A DNA stretch of 64,000 bases from a virus: IMG/VR virus record IMGVR_UViG_3300032116_000082, positions 30,272 through 94,271 of that record; one strand, 5' to 3'. Made by a program: the position numbers and the translations under genes. Of the stretch, positions 42,624-51,758 are shown in pieces; the stretch's first letter is position 1, and the number at the start of each line of letters is the position of its first letter. A model generated the notes under the pieces. The model did no database searches. It saw only the letters and a list, made by a program, of their open reading frames with translations, and was not told the DNA's origin.

Positions 42624-44640
42624 TGGGATCGAGTGAGAAGATATCTTTGGCGACCGTCTGCTCGGTCATACTTGGAGCGGGAACAAATTTCGAAACTGTT
42701 TGATGCAGTAAGAGCTCGACGGCGACACCCGCTTCACCCTCACGCTGCTTGACGATCGTGATCTTCCGCTTGGAAATGGCACCTGGCGTACGTTCACCGG
42801 TCAGAATCATGGCTACGTCGGCGTCGGCCTCGATGCGACCGGTGCCCTTAAACCAGTTGATCTGCGGCTCGTCGTCCGCCTCAACCTTCCGCTGCAGTTG
42901 TGAAAACACCACGACAGGCTGCCTCAGAACCTTGGCCATGTACTTAAACTCCATGGACAACCGCGACAACTTCTCGTATTCCGACTGGTGCCCGTTCACA
43001 TCGATGGAGCCGAACTGCAGGTAATCCATAAACACGACCATCGGTTTGCCGATGGACAACTTCTCCCGCAGAATGGTGTCTTCGAGCAGGTTGAAAATGA
43101 GATCCGGTTGGCTAGCGGAGTAATGCAGGTAAATCGGCAGCTGATATAGTCGTTCAGCCGCCAGCGTGACCTCACGCTCCTCTTCGCTGTTGAGCGGATA
43201 GGGGCTGCCGTTCCAAAGACGCTCGCCCCGTATGGCCCGTGAATCCACACCAGACATGCGGGCCAACATGCGCTCCTCAAGCCCTTCCTGGCCGGTCTCG
43301 GCGCTGAATCCCAACACCGGAATGCCTCGCTCGGCCATGGACACCATGGCATCAACCATGAGCGCCGTCTTTCCAATGCTTGGAAGAGCGCCTACGATCG
43401 TGAGCTCCTTCGGGCGAAGGCGTGTATACTGATCAAGACCGGCCGTGCCCCACGTCGCACCTGTCGGAACCTCCCCTCGATTGCGACGCCGCATACGGTC
43501 CAAGGAACGCTTAAAATCCGACCGAAGCATTGGTTCGGTGGTTTCCTTGACCAGCGTGGCTATCGGCGCATCACCGACGTGGTACGGCGCCCCGCCCTTG
43601 CATCCCTTACAGGCCAGATGCGGGAAATGCTCGCGGATGTAGCGGCAACCCACCGGCGGATGACGAAGTGCCTGAGTGTACTTGGCGTCCGTCTCTGACT
43701 CGGAGTATCCCTTATAGTCGCGGCTGATCAGATGGGCCGCCTCACGACCGTTGGCGAAGCAGGTCAGCTGCTGAATAGCGGCGTACCACTGCGGCTCCGG
43801 TAGCCGTTCGCGGTTCTCGAACGCATGGGCCATAAACTGGCACCCATAGTCCGAGATCAGCTTTAGGACCCCATTTAGGGGTTTTTCCGGCCGTCCGCCT
43901 GGATGAGTCTCTCCATAGGGGGCAGGCTCATACATCTCGGTCCTGACACTCGGGACAGGCGCAGCTTCCACAGGAGCATTATCCGCCAGCTCCTGAATGA
44001 CGTATCTGTTGTTGTACCGGACAATCTTGACAAACTCCGCAGGACCAACCGGATCCAGCGTGGTGGTATTCAAGAACACACTGGCGCCGCCGGGCACTCC
44101 AGGACCCAATTGACTCGACCAACCAGCCGGTGCCTCCGCACCGAAGAACGGCAGCGCAATCAGGTTGCCGTAGGGTCTAGACTCGCTGACCGTGGTCTGG
44201 ACCGGGTACAGGCGATCGAAGCTGCTGGCGTCAACCAGAAGCGGCTTTAGGGCTTTTCGAACGTCAGCCGCAGGGACCGGAGATTCGAAAAAGCCCCAGA
44301 CATGGCAACCTTCACCGGATCGGGACTTCTCCAAGTAGACTTGAAGTCCGGCCTCCTGGAATACCTCGAGCTGGTTCAGCGCCTGGTTTAGGACGGAGGT
44401 AGCATCGTCCTCTGCGTCGAAATCCAACGCGAACCAGCAGACCGTGGAATCGGCGAGAAGCTGGTACTGACCAAGCAGGATGCGCCCTGCCAGGTGATCC
44501 TGCAGCAGATCGTCCGTAAGTGGTTCTTTTACAAGGGCATATCCGACTTTTCCAGGCTGTCCATCCTTGACAAACGCCTTGGCGTAGACGTCGCCGCGAC
44601 CACGAAATAGTCGCGTTGTTGCTTCCAGAAGGGTGTTCAC
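42607..44640 (-). CDS. Primase-helicase fusion: AEP-type primase plus DnaB-like helicase (677 aa)
   Basis: Residues about 1-200 match an archaeo-eukaryotic primase of the TOTE/PrimPol kind: catalytic DxD in CWFALDFDAEDD (Asp73, Asp75), SGEGCHVWGFF around 108-118 with His113, and YGNLIALPFF about 157-166. Residues about 330-350 carry CRYIREHFPHLACKGC, a possible zinc site. Residues from about 395 are a RecA-fold DnaB-type helicase: Walker A GALPSIGKTAL (417-427) and Walker B VVFMDYLQFG with Asp539. One protein would unwind the fork and make primers for the polymerase gene that follows. GTG start at 44640 with a poor ribosome site. A classical phage enzyme would carry a TOPRIM domain instead of AEP. 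Confidence 0.88.
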   Translation of the reverse strand: MNTLLEATTRLFRGRGDVYAKAFVKDGQPGKVGYALVKEPLTDDLLQDHLAGRILLGQYQLLADSTVCWFALDFDAEDDATSVLNQALNQLEVFQEAGLQVYLEKSRSGEGCHVWGFFESPVPAADVRKALKPLLVDASSFDRLYPVQTTVSESRPYGNLIALPFFGAEAPAGWSSQLGPGVPGGASVFLNTTTLDPVGPAEFVKIVRYNNRYVIQELADNAPVEAAPVPSVRTEMYEPAPYGETHPGGRPEKPLNGVLKLISDYGCQFMAHAFENRERLPEPQWYAAIQQLTCFANGREAAHLISRDYKGYSESETDAKYTQALRHPPVGCRYIREHFPHLACKGCKGGAPYHVGDAPIATLVKETTEPMLRSDFKRSLDRMRRRNRGEVPTGATWGTAGLDQYTRLRPKELTIVGALPSIGKTALMVDAMVSMAERGIPVLGFSAETGQEGLEERMLARMSGVDSRAIRGERLWNGSPYPLNSEEEREVTLAAERLYQLPIYLHYSASQPDLIFNLLEDTILREKLSIGKPMVVFMDYLQFGSIDVNGHQSEYEKLSRLSMEFKYMAKVLRQPVVVFSQLQRKVEADDEPQINWFKGTGRIEADADVAMILTGERTPGAISKRKITIVKQREGEAGVAVELLLHQTVSKFVPAPSMTEQTVAKDIFSLDPNAFVD

Positions 44641-44724
44641 AGGGCGATCAGGTGGTGAGGGTCCTGCCTGATTGACGACTTACGCGAACTCCTTACATTC
44701 GCCCCACAACCACCGGATAAACCC

Positions 44725-45114
44725 CTAGAATAGTAGGAAGAACGACGCCTGCAGATCCCCATACCGGACTACGACAACTGGCTGGCTAATCCCAACCTGC
44801 CCTGAGAGCCCCTCCGGATAAACAGTCCACGTCCCAGGGATAACCATGGTGTCCCCGAACGCAGCATCCGGAATCAAACCGTCCGGAAGTACAAGAACAG
44901 AGCCCGGTTGAATTTCCGTGTTTCCAAAATCAGAAGCCGAAGGCAACCCATCGAGGTCAAGCACCAACGCCAACGCAGACAGCGCCGGATCTCCGACCGC
45001 GGAAGAACTCGGAATTCCCGCAGGATAGAGTACAAGCAACGCCACCCGACTACCAAAGTAGCCGGGTGGAAAATACCGCTCAGCAAAGAACCCCCGCGGA
45101 AACAGGCTAGCCAT
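44725..45114 (-). CDS. Short repeat protein of the adhesin block (129 aa)
   Basis: The first 20 residues (FPRGFFAERYFPPGYFG) form an aromatic/Pro/Gly element common at the start of small tail proteins. After that, four imperfect repeats of about 17-25 residues have the pattern G-[IL]-x-x-x-x-x-[FV]-G (GIPSSSAVGD, GLPSASDFGN, GLIPDAAFGD, GLSGQVGI). Similar short beta repeats occur in phage tail proteins. It is the last gene of the adhesin block before the replication genes and ends in a hydrophobic beta strand. Probably a virion fibre accessory; the exact role is unknown. Confidence 0.6.
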   Translation of the reverse strand: MASLFPRGFFAERYFPPGYFGSRVALLVLYPAGIPSSSAVGDPALSALALVLDLDGLPSASDFGNTEIQPGSVLVLPDGLIPDAAFGDTMVIPGTWTVYPEGLSGQVGISQPVVVVRYGDLQASFFLLF

Positions 45115-45116
45115 GC

Positions 45117-45767
45117 CTACGTTGCGTCAAATAGAATAGCCGTTCGATTACCGTTAGCATCTACCGTTGCAACAATGCGGTTCTTGTCATCCGCAACACT
45201 TCGGAAGGTAATCGTCGTGCCTTCCGCGCCGGACACCTTACCGACTAGGGCAGACAGAATCAGCCGCATCGCTCCTGTCAGATCCAAGCCCGAATCCACA
45301 GCTTTGGAATGCACCGCGTCTGCAATTTCGGACGGTGACGCCTGATTTACCGCGTAGGACAAGTTGGACACCGTCGACGTAACCCCGCCACCTGGCAGAA
45401 TCAGAAACGGACTCTGCCCCTCCTGGTCATTATAAAGTGTCCCCGTGACAGACACCTCGTGGTCAACAACCACCCGCCAGCCATTCATCAAAAAATAGAT
45501 ATCTCCGGCAAGCAAGCCCCCGCCCACCGGATCCCCACCAATGACGCGAACCGCGGGTAAGAACTTGGCGTTGTCACGAACCTGAACCCATTCCTTCCAG
45601 GCCGAGTAGATATCGCGACGCACATCAATATTCGTCTCCAACGGATTAACGATGATCTGACGATTAAGGCCATCAAACGTACACCGCTGCTCACCCCACA
45701 CCCCAGCACTAGGAGTGTAGGGTCCCCAGAACTCATGAAAGGCGTAGTTCTGGATCAGCGTCGTCAC
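45117..45767 (-). CDS. Beta-rich tail/fibre protein (216 aa)
   Basis: GTG at 45767 shares bases with the previous stop (GTGA) and has AAGGAG eight bases upstream. Residues 40-100 (IYSAWKEWVQVRDNAKFLPA, GGDPVGGGLLAGDIYFLMNG) and the C-terminal beta stretch (IVATVDANGNRTAILFDAT) look like a short structural protein with a beta sandwich. It sits within a block of fibre genes and has no catalytic motif. The role is inferred from position. Confidence 0.6.
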   Translation of the reverse strand: MTTLIQNYAFHEFWGPYTPSAGVWGEQRCTFDGLNRQIIVNPLETNIDVRRDIYSAWKEWVQVRDNAKFLPAVRVIGGDPVGGGLLAGDIYFLMNGWRVVVDHEVSVTGTLYNDQEGQSPFLILPGGGVTSTVSNLSYAVNQASPSEIADAVHSKAVDSGLDLTGAMRLILSALVGKVSGAEGTTITFRSVADDKNRIVATVDANGNRTAILFDAT

Positions 45768-47674
45768 TGCGCAATCTCCTTCCACGCAGTCTTAATCACG
45801 AGGTGCACCGGATTGGTACCGAAGTACTTCTTACAGATGATCGACCACAAGAAGCGAGAGCCAAACATGCCCCGAATGGTGCCACCACTGGTGTACGTGC
45901 CGAAGCCGGTCGTATTCAGCGGCGTCGTCATCGCCGCGTTCGTATACAACTCGGCGGTGGTGAGACCCGTGATCTTCATGTAGTAGGTCTGCCCGTTCAC
46001 CTCGGTCATGCCACCAACACCCGCGAACGTTACGGCCGTCCCATCCCGTAGCATATGCGGCATATCGACGGTCAGCACTGCCGAGGACGCGTTGGTGATA
46101 CCGGCGACCACACATTGCCGCGTACCACCGTTCTCCGCGTAATTCTTAATCGAAGCTTGGAGGTTATTTGCCAGCGATGTAAGATCCTGCGCCGAATGCC
46201 CATTCGCCAGCGTCTTGACCGTAGGCCGACCGCCACCGTAGAACGTCGCATCCGTGTCCATAGACACAGTCGGCGAATCGGTTGCCTGCCAGTTGAGCCC
46301 GGCCACAATCGGCTCCGCAATAACCTCGACCTCCACCAAAGCGGGCGCTCCCGTGACCGTATCAAACGCCAACACCTCGAGCTGGTTCGGAAAGTACAGC
46401 GTCCGATTGGTGCGCCCGTTGTCAAGCAGCTCCACCGGTGCCAGGGTTCCAATATACTCGTAGCTGTTATTTGCAGTGATAGTGTAATTCATACTCTGCA
46501 ACCCAGAGCGCCCAGATCGCAGCGGATCAAGGGCTGTCTCCGTCCAAACGGAGGAACAGAAGACCCGCATTTCACTGCTACTTCCAGTCGACGCGAAGTT
46601 CCGCTGGGCAAAGCAAATGGGCAGCGAGCCGGTTGCACAGAAAGGATACGGCGCGGTATTTCCATGGTGATACTCATGACAGACCACGCGCTGCCCCTCG
46701 TGGTACACACCGAACCGAACGCGTCCCGCCCCCAGCCACTGCATGTCGATCCAGTACAGATTGTCCTTCGTCACATCAATCAACATCTGCGACGGTCCCG
46801 TCCCGTCGATACGATCCCTGTTCCAGTCTTCCTGCCAGATGTAGGTGTCCACCACCGACCCAGTCACATCGGACTTGATGACGAAGCCCAGCTTCACCTG
46901 CCCCGGATTCGCCGGGTCCTCCCGATGGACGAAGTGGACCCCGTTCTGAAAGTCGAACATGCCCCAGGAACGGCCGAGTCCCACTTTTCCGCTATCGCCC
47001 AACGCCAAGGTCGCCATAAAGAGCTGGCTCGACCCCGGCGTATAATGGTGGTACGTATTCGACGTATGCGCGACGATGTCACCGCTCACGGTCGTCGAGC
47101 TAAGCAGCGCCGCCCGCTTGTTCTGGTCCCAAGCGAGCGTCGCCCCGCCTACCAGGCGAGTACTGAAGGCATCGGGCATGGTACCGTTGGCAAAGACGTA
47201 CTCGCCGAGGATGGTACCCTGACTGACACGGAGCTTGCCAAACGCATCCAGCTGCGGCTGCCCTTCCGCGAAGGTGATCTGGGCCGACCCAAACTTGTCG
47301 ACCCACATCCCATATTCCGGATTATCGTAGCTCGTGATATGATTCGTGTTGACCCAGACGTCCCGCACTTCCAACGTTGGGTGGACCTGGGCAATGGTTA
47401 CCCCATCGAGGGTGATATTCTCACCCGGCTGCGGCGTCAGATTGTTGAACGTCGCACTCCGCGAGTAATGGACCTCAATATACCCGGTAGTGCTGGTTAG
47501 CTCGTACACCCCGTGCACGTGCATCGAGAACCCGGAGGTTCCCAGATGCACGCGGGAGCCCAAGGCAAACGTTCCAGTCCGATTTGTATACGGAACCGAC
47601 GCCGTGTGCTTTAGATTGATGCGCGGTCCGGTGGATGCTGGAGGAATCCGCGTGAAGTTACGTTCGCCTGGCAT
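45764..47674 (-). CDS. Tail fibre/structural protein with FCCH-like module (636 aa)
   Basis: ATG at 47674 with GGAG eight bases upstream. The first 300 residues are beta-rich with many Asn, His and Gly (YGMWVDKFGSAQITFAEGQP, GRSWGMFDFQNGVHFVH). The C-terminal 110 residues contain a module of the FCCH type (AVLTVDMPHMLRDGTAVTFA, GMTEVNGQTYYMKITGLTTA), also seen in the next upstream gene and in the left-edge tail gene. A host-contact virion protein is likely. Confidence 0.65.
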   Translation of the reverse strand: MPGERNFTRIPPASTGPRINLKHTASVPYTNRTGTFALGSRVHLGTSGFSMHVHGVYELTSTTGYIEVHYSRSATFNNLTPQPGENITLDGVTIAQVHPTLEVRDVWVNTNHITSYDNPEYGMWVDKFGSAQITFAEGQPQLDAFGKLRVSQGTILGEYVFANGTMPDAFSTRLVGGATLAWDQNKRAALLSSTTVSGDIVAHTSNTYHHYTPGSSQLFMATLALGDSGKVGLGRSWGMFDFQNGVHFVHREDPANPGQVKLGFVIKSDVTGSVVDTYIWQEDWNRDRIDGTGPSQMLIDVTKDNLYWIDMQWLGAGRVRFGVYHEGQRVVCHEYHHGNTAPYPFCATGSLPICFAQRNFASTGSSSEMRVFCSSVWTETALDPLRSGRSGLQSMNYTITANNSYEYIGTLAPVELLDNGRTNRTLYFPNQLEVLAFDTVTGAPALVEVEVIAEPIVAGLNWQATDSPTVSMDTDATFYGGGRPTVKTLANGHSAQDLTSLANNLQASIKNYAENGGTRQCVVAGITNASSAVLTVDMPHMLRDGTAVTFAGVGGMTEVNGQTYYMKITGLTTAELYTNAAMTTPLNTTGFGTYTSGGTIRGMFGSRFLWSIICKKYFGTNPVHLVIKTAWKEIAQ

Positions 47675-47686
47675 GAACTAGGCTCC

Positions 47687-49285
47687 TTACACGGGGTTGC
47701 TGTAGTTACGTTCCTGCGCAGGCGCGAGAAGAATAGACTGTCCTGCCGTACGCGTGATCACATGATCAACGGAAGCAAATTGACCGCCGGAGAGGCCGAT
47801 CCCGATGACCTTGACAGTCACGTTTCCTGCCGGAGACACCGTACGACCACCCTGCGTGTTTGAGTCGTAGTTGAACGTCCAGTTGATGGGCGAGCCGGTA
47901 TACGTGCCACTGATCGGGCTGCCATCCTTGTCGTTGACCAGCAGGGCGTTGGCCGTGCCGTAATTGCTGCTGTTCGGCGTCGTCGTGAAGAACATGCGGT
48001 AGATGAAATCGCCGCTCCCGGCAAACGAGCCAAAGTTGATCGTTCCAGCCGACACGAACGGATAGCGCCGAACCACCGCGTTAAAGTCATAGAAATCAAC
48101 GGCATTCAGGAAGTTGGCGCTCAGACCGCTAATGAACACGCCATTCGAGCCGACGAGTGTGTCACCAACGAACTGCAGAAGGGCGTCCGCCGTCTTACCC
48201 GTAACACTGCCAGCACCCGAATCGATGTCGCTATTCTGACGCAGCAGATACTGGATCTTCTCATAGATCTGCTGAGTCGTAGCAGCGCCACTACCATCGG
48301 TAATCACATACCGGTATGGCTCATCATTGGAGTCACCATCAACATCGAACAGCTGATCCGTGCCAAAATACTCCACAGAAATGGTGCTGTGAATCGACCC
48401 AACCGTTCCACCTGAGGTATACGAACCAGGATCTGACGCGATATTGATCGTGAAGGTGTCGGTGTCAACTGCCGTCACAACACCACCAACATTATACCCC
48501 GAGGGCGTCACACCCGTAATCGTGGCATACTGACCCGTAGAGAAGCCGTGCGCCGCCGTCGTATTGATCGTAGCGACACCGCTGGACCAGGAAGCCGAGG
48601 TCACCGCGACATTCTTGGTGATGAACGCGTCGCTGGAGCTAATCTTGAGGTCCGTGGCGTTCGACAGCGGGAACCGGTAAGTAATATACGTGAGCGTCGA
48701 GGCACCGATCGCGGTGTTGTTCGAGCTGGCGTATAGCTTCCCCTGCTCACGGCAGAACAGCTTGAAGCTATCCCCATCCGTAAAGTTGAAGTTGCCATTG
48801 GACGAATCGCCGAAAATCTGTACGGCCTCGTTTACCGGACCGGGATAGGCAAAGTTCGTCGCCGCACCCGTACCAAACTGGTAATAGGGCTGGTCCACGG
48901 CGCCAAGCGATCCAAGGGACACGACGCCAAGATACTGCCGCTCAACGGCACCTGCCGCCGATCGCTCAGCCCAACCGGCCGTACGAATCAGCTTACGGGT
49001 TGCATCATTCGCAGGCTTCCAGCCATTGATGAACTCGAACGATTCCGGCGTAATCGCTTCCATGGGGAACGGAAACTTGATGTACGTCGTATTAGACTTC
49101 CACTCCTCCTTCAGCCACGAATACAGCGTCTGGCCGGTAACCCCACCAGTCGCCCCCTCGTCAGCGACAACGCCGCTTGCATTGGTCGAGGCGTTATATG
49201 GGCGAATTTCGATGGTCTTTGCTGTGGTATTGACAACAACGTCAGTACCGTCGACCAACTGATCCGGATCAGAAATGATAGGCAT
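47687..49285 (-). CDS. Structural fibre protein with FCCH-like module (532 aa)
   Basis: ATG at 49285 with AAGGAG inside the end of the upstream 64-aa gene. The N-terminal region (DVVVNTTAKTIEIRPYNAS) recurs in baseplate/fibre proteins of large phages. A module near residues 230-300 (ATINTTAAHGFSTGQYATIT) is of the FCCH kind. Later segments are Ser/Thr/Gly-rich beta strands. No enzyme motif. Probably an adhesin or its adaptor. Confidence 0.65.
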   Translation of the reverse strand: MPIISDPDQLVDGTDVVVNTTAKTIEIRPYNASTNASGVVADEGATGGVTGQTLYSWLKEEWKSNTTYIKFPFPMEAITPESFEFINGWKPANDATRKLIRTAGWAERSAAGAVERQYLGVVSLGSLGAVDQPYYQFGTGAATNFAYPGPVNEAVQIFGDSSNGNFNFTDGDSFKLFCREQGKLYASSNNTAIGASTLTYITYRFPLSNATDLKISSSDAFITKNVAVTSASWSSGVATINTTAAHGFSTGQYATITGVTPSGYNVGGVVTAVDTDTFTINIASDPGSYTSGGTVGSIHSTISVEYFGTDQLFDVDGDSNDEPYRYVITDGSGAATTQQIYEKIQYLLRQNSDIDSGAGSVTGKTADALLQFVGDTLVGSNGVFISGLSANFLNAVDFYDFNAVVRRYPFVSAGTINFGSFAGSGDFIYRMFFTTTPNSSNYGTANALLVNDKDGSPISGTYTGSPINWTFNYDSNTQGGRTVSPAGNVTVKVIGIGLSGGQFASVDHVITRTAGQSILLAPAQERNYSNPV

Positions 49286-49289
49286 GGCG

Positions 49290-49484
49290 CTACTCCTTGA
49301 CTAACGTCATTTGGTAATTGGTGCTGATGACGACCAGTTCGGTACCGTCGGGGTTGCTAAAGGTCTTTTCGACGGCGACCACATCTCCGTCTGCGAACGT
49401 GATAATCTGACCGGGCTCCGCGCTCAGCAGCACCTCCCCGAGATGCTGATTGTCGGTGGTCTGGGTGATCCTATACATACGCAC
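49290..49484 (-). CDS. Small beta protein (64 aa)
   Basis: GTG at 49484 or ATG at 49478 may be used; neither has a good ribosome site. The protein is a short run of beta strands (QIITFADGDVVAVEKTF, ELVVISTNYQMTLVKE) with no Cys and no membrane segment. It lies between two large fibre genes, four bases before the next start. A small structural or chaperone role is possible; the function is unknown. Confidence 0.5.
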   Translation of the reverse strand: MRMYRITQTTDNQHLGEVLLSAEPGQIITFADGDVVAVEKTFSNPDGTELVVISTNYQMTLVKE

Positions 49485-49502
49485 ACATACCCGTTCGAGA
49501 GG

Positions 49503-51755
49503 TTAATTTGGCGGGTTGAGATACACCCGATCCAATACCTGCTGAATCGGAAGCTCCCGGTTAGACGCGGAATACGTAAGTGGCAGAACAATGTCTTTGT
49601 AGCCAACCGCGAAGATCACGATGTAGCCGTCCTGACCAGATACCGACTGACTAAACTCAAAGCTTGTACTGCTGGACTCAACGCCAGCAATCTCGGTAGC
49701 CGTAGCAGGATCAGTACCTACATACGCGCGCACCTCGGATCCGGCCTTAAGTCCCGTGAGCGTCACGAGGGCAGACGCGTTGACGGTAACAGTAGCACCT
49801 GCCGTACGATATGTCGGAATGGTGCCCCCAGTAACGTTGATAACCACCGCTCCACTCGTAGCCGTGACATACACCGTCTCGTTTCCAGTAGAGCCGTTGC
49901 TAGCCGCGTACCCCGTAAACGTCAGATTACTGAAGGTATAGGTACCTGCCGACGGGATGATCATCGCGTGCCCGGTACCACCGCTCGTGAAAGAACAGCT
50001 TGAGATAACGTTTGGATTGCTTGCCGTAACCGTCGTATTGCTGAACGTGCAGTTCGAAATTGTCGCGCCGTTTTGCGTCATCGTGGCGCAGTCGGTAAAC
50101 GCCATGTTCGAGAACGTCGTCACCGGCTGCAGGGTCACCGTGGCACCGACCACGGAGGTACCGGCGAATGACCACGTGGCGGAGGCGGAGGCGGTGCCCC
50201 CGATGCGCCAGTAATACGGCGACGGGGACGTGAACACACAGTTCACAAACTTGCAGGTATCGCCCGCCTTGGCATCGAACTCAATTCCCAGGTGGCTCGC
50301 GTCGACGTGAAAGTCGAAGTAGTCAACACCGTCAGTGCGTTGCGGCCACTGGAAAGTACGAAGTCCCACATTGATATGGACTGGATCGCCACCGCCGATC
50401 GCGAGGCGCGTCCATACTGTCGCGGCAGCACCATTGCGGACGATAACCGGAATGTCACCGGAGCCGCGATTGACCGCGAAGACCAGGTCCGTGAACCCCA
50501 AAGGGACCGACGCCGTCCCCCCAGCCAGGACCGTTTCATTCAGCGCCCAGAGCTCCGACCACTCAAGAGCAGACGCGCCATAGTAGCCATTACCGCCGAC
50601 GAACAAGCGATTGACCGCGTTCGTCGCGAGCGTGCCCGTAGCATCCCACGTGGTGGTCTGCGTTTGACCCACCTGAATCGCAAAGTTCTGACGATTTGCC
50701 GGATCCGTCGATTCCGTGAACTGACCACCAAGAAGCCAGGCCTTATGGTTGTTAGAGGCATCGGCAAAGCGCAGGTAGATGCCCCCGTTGGACGGCTTCC
50801 CCATGTCGAGGTAGTCGCGAGGGACCTGGGGGCGCCACGTCCCGAAGACCACTCCGGAACCGAAGGTAAGGTCGCGAGCGGTCGCGAACGTCAGCTGCGT
50901 CGCCGAGATACCCGTCTTACTGTTGGTGGTTGTGTGACGCATCGCGGCGCGGAACGGGTTGTAGCCCGAGTCGGCGGCGGCCGCACCCGTCACACCCGAC
51001 ACCGTCTTGCCTGCGAGCGTCAACAACTGCGTCGCGTTGCCGTTCTGCCAGGTGCCCTGATCTGCATTCGGCTCAAAGGCCATCGCGGCGATAACCTGCG
51101 CTGGGATCGTCGCTCGGTCCACGTACGGGTCGATCTCTTCGTTCGTCCCGCTATCCCGCACGGCCAGAAGCACCGACCGCGAGTCGTCCTGCGCAGCGGC
51201 CCAGTACCCAGGGTGGGTCAGGGCCGCCGCCGTGCGCTGGAAGGTGTACGAAAGCCCCAACGAGTTCGCACCCGCGTCGCCGCCGAACAGTGTCACCCAG
51301 CCAGGCAACGAGGAGGGCCCGATGCCGCTGTCAGTGGAGAGCATGCCCAGAACGAGGCAGTTGTTGTGCAACGGCGTGATCGTGCCGCCACTCAGTGGCA
51401 ACGTCCCATCGTCCGCCGCCGCCGACGCGGTGGCGCTAATCGCGTCCGTTATCGTGGTGCCAAAGACGTTCTTGACCGAGACCACCACGGAGACCGAGGT
51501 CTCTGAGGTGTAGCTCAGCGTGACGGCCTCCGCACTACTGACGGCCTTCTTCCCGAAGACCGTGGCGTTCGCGCCTGCACTGTTAACGCTGGCCAGCTGC
51601 GTCCAACCCGTGGGCAACGTCGGACCACCGGCTGCGGTATCTTTGTTGAAAAAGATCAGCAGCAGGTCTCCGGTCTGATGCGCTGGCATCTCTAACACCG
51701 ACGATGCCACCGCCACAGACTCTACGGTGATCGCATAATCTCGGATCTTGGGCAC
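49503..51755 (-). CDS. Large receptor-binding/beta-helix-like tail protein (750 aa)
   Basis: GTG start at 51755, weak ribosome site. The N-terminal 210 residues form a Ser/Thr/Ala-rich beta domain (GDLLLIFFNKDTAAGG, GTTITDAISATASAAADDGT). The middle carries Trp-rich strands (FGTWRPQVPRDYLDMGKPSN) that may be a lectin-like sandwich. Residues about 500-660 have regularly spaced Asn/Cys/Phe/Ser strands (CKFVNCVFTS, CTFSNTTVTASNP, SSCSFTSGGTG), the rhythm of a right-handed beta-helix. It probably binds or degrades surface polysaccharide. A catalytic site could not be identified. Confidence 0.6.
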   Translation of the reverse strand: MPKIRDYAITVESVAVASSVLEMPAHQTGDLLLIFFNKDTAAGGPTLPTGWTQLASVNSAGANATVFGKKAVSSAEAVTLSYTSETSVSVVVSVKNVFGTTITDAISATASAAADDGTLPLSGGTITPLHNNCLVLGMLSTDSGIGPSSLPGWVTLFGGDAGANSLGLSYTFQRTAAALTHPGYWAAAQDDSRSVLLAVRDSGTNEEIDPYVDRATIPAQVIAAMAFEPNADQGTWQNGNATQLLTLAGKTVSGVTGAAAADSGYNPFRAAMRHTTTNSKTGISATQLTFATARDLTFGSGVVFGTWRPQVPRDYLDMGKPSNGGIYLRFADASNNHKAWLLGGQFTESTDPANRQNFAIQVGQTQTTTWDATGTLATNAVNRLFVGGNGYYGASALEWSELWALNETVLAGGTASVPLGFTDLVFAVNRGSGDIPVIVRNGAAATVWTRLAIGGGDPVHINVGLRTFQWPQRTDGVDYFDFHVDASHLGIEFDAKAGDTCKFVNCVFTSPSPYYWRIGGTASASATWSFAGTSVVGATVTLQPVTTFSNMAFTDCATMTQNGATISNCTFSNTTVTASNPNVISSCSFTSGGTGHAMIIPSAGTYTFSNLTFTGYAASNGSTGNETVYVTATSGAVVINVTGGTIPTYRTAGATVTVNASALVTLTGLKAGSEVRAYVGTDPATATEIAGVESSSTSFEFSQSVSGQDGYIVIFAVGYKDIVLPLTYSASNRELPIQQVLDRVYLNPPN

Positions 51756-51758
51756 GGA

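Noticed and set aside
44672-44682. CGACTTAC on the plus strand before the primase-helicase gene
   Set aside because: Wrong strand relative to all genes and only a partial match to the repeated motif, so probably chance.
46055-47500. Long plus-strand open frame opposite the 636-aa fibre gene
   Set aside because: It is a shadow of a GC-rich coding strand. Its composition is Arg/His-heavy and no plus-strand genes are seen elsewhere.
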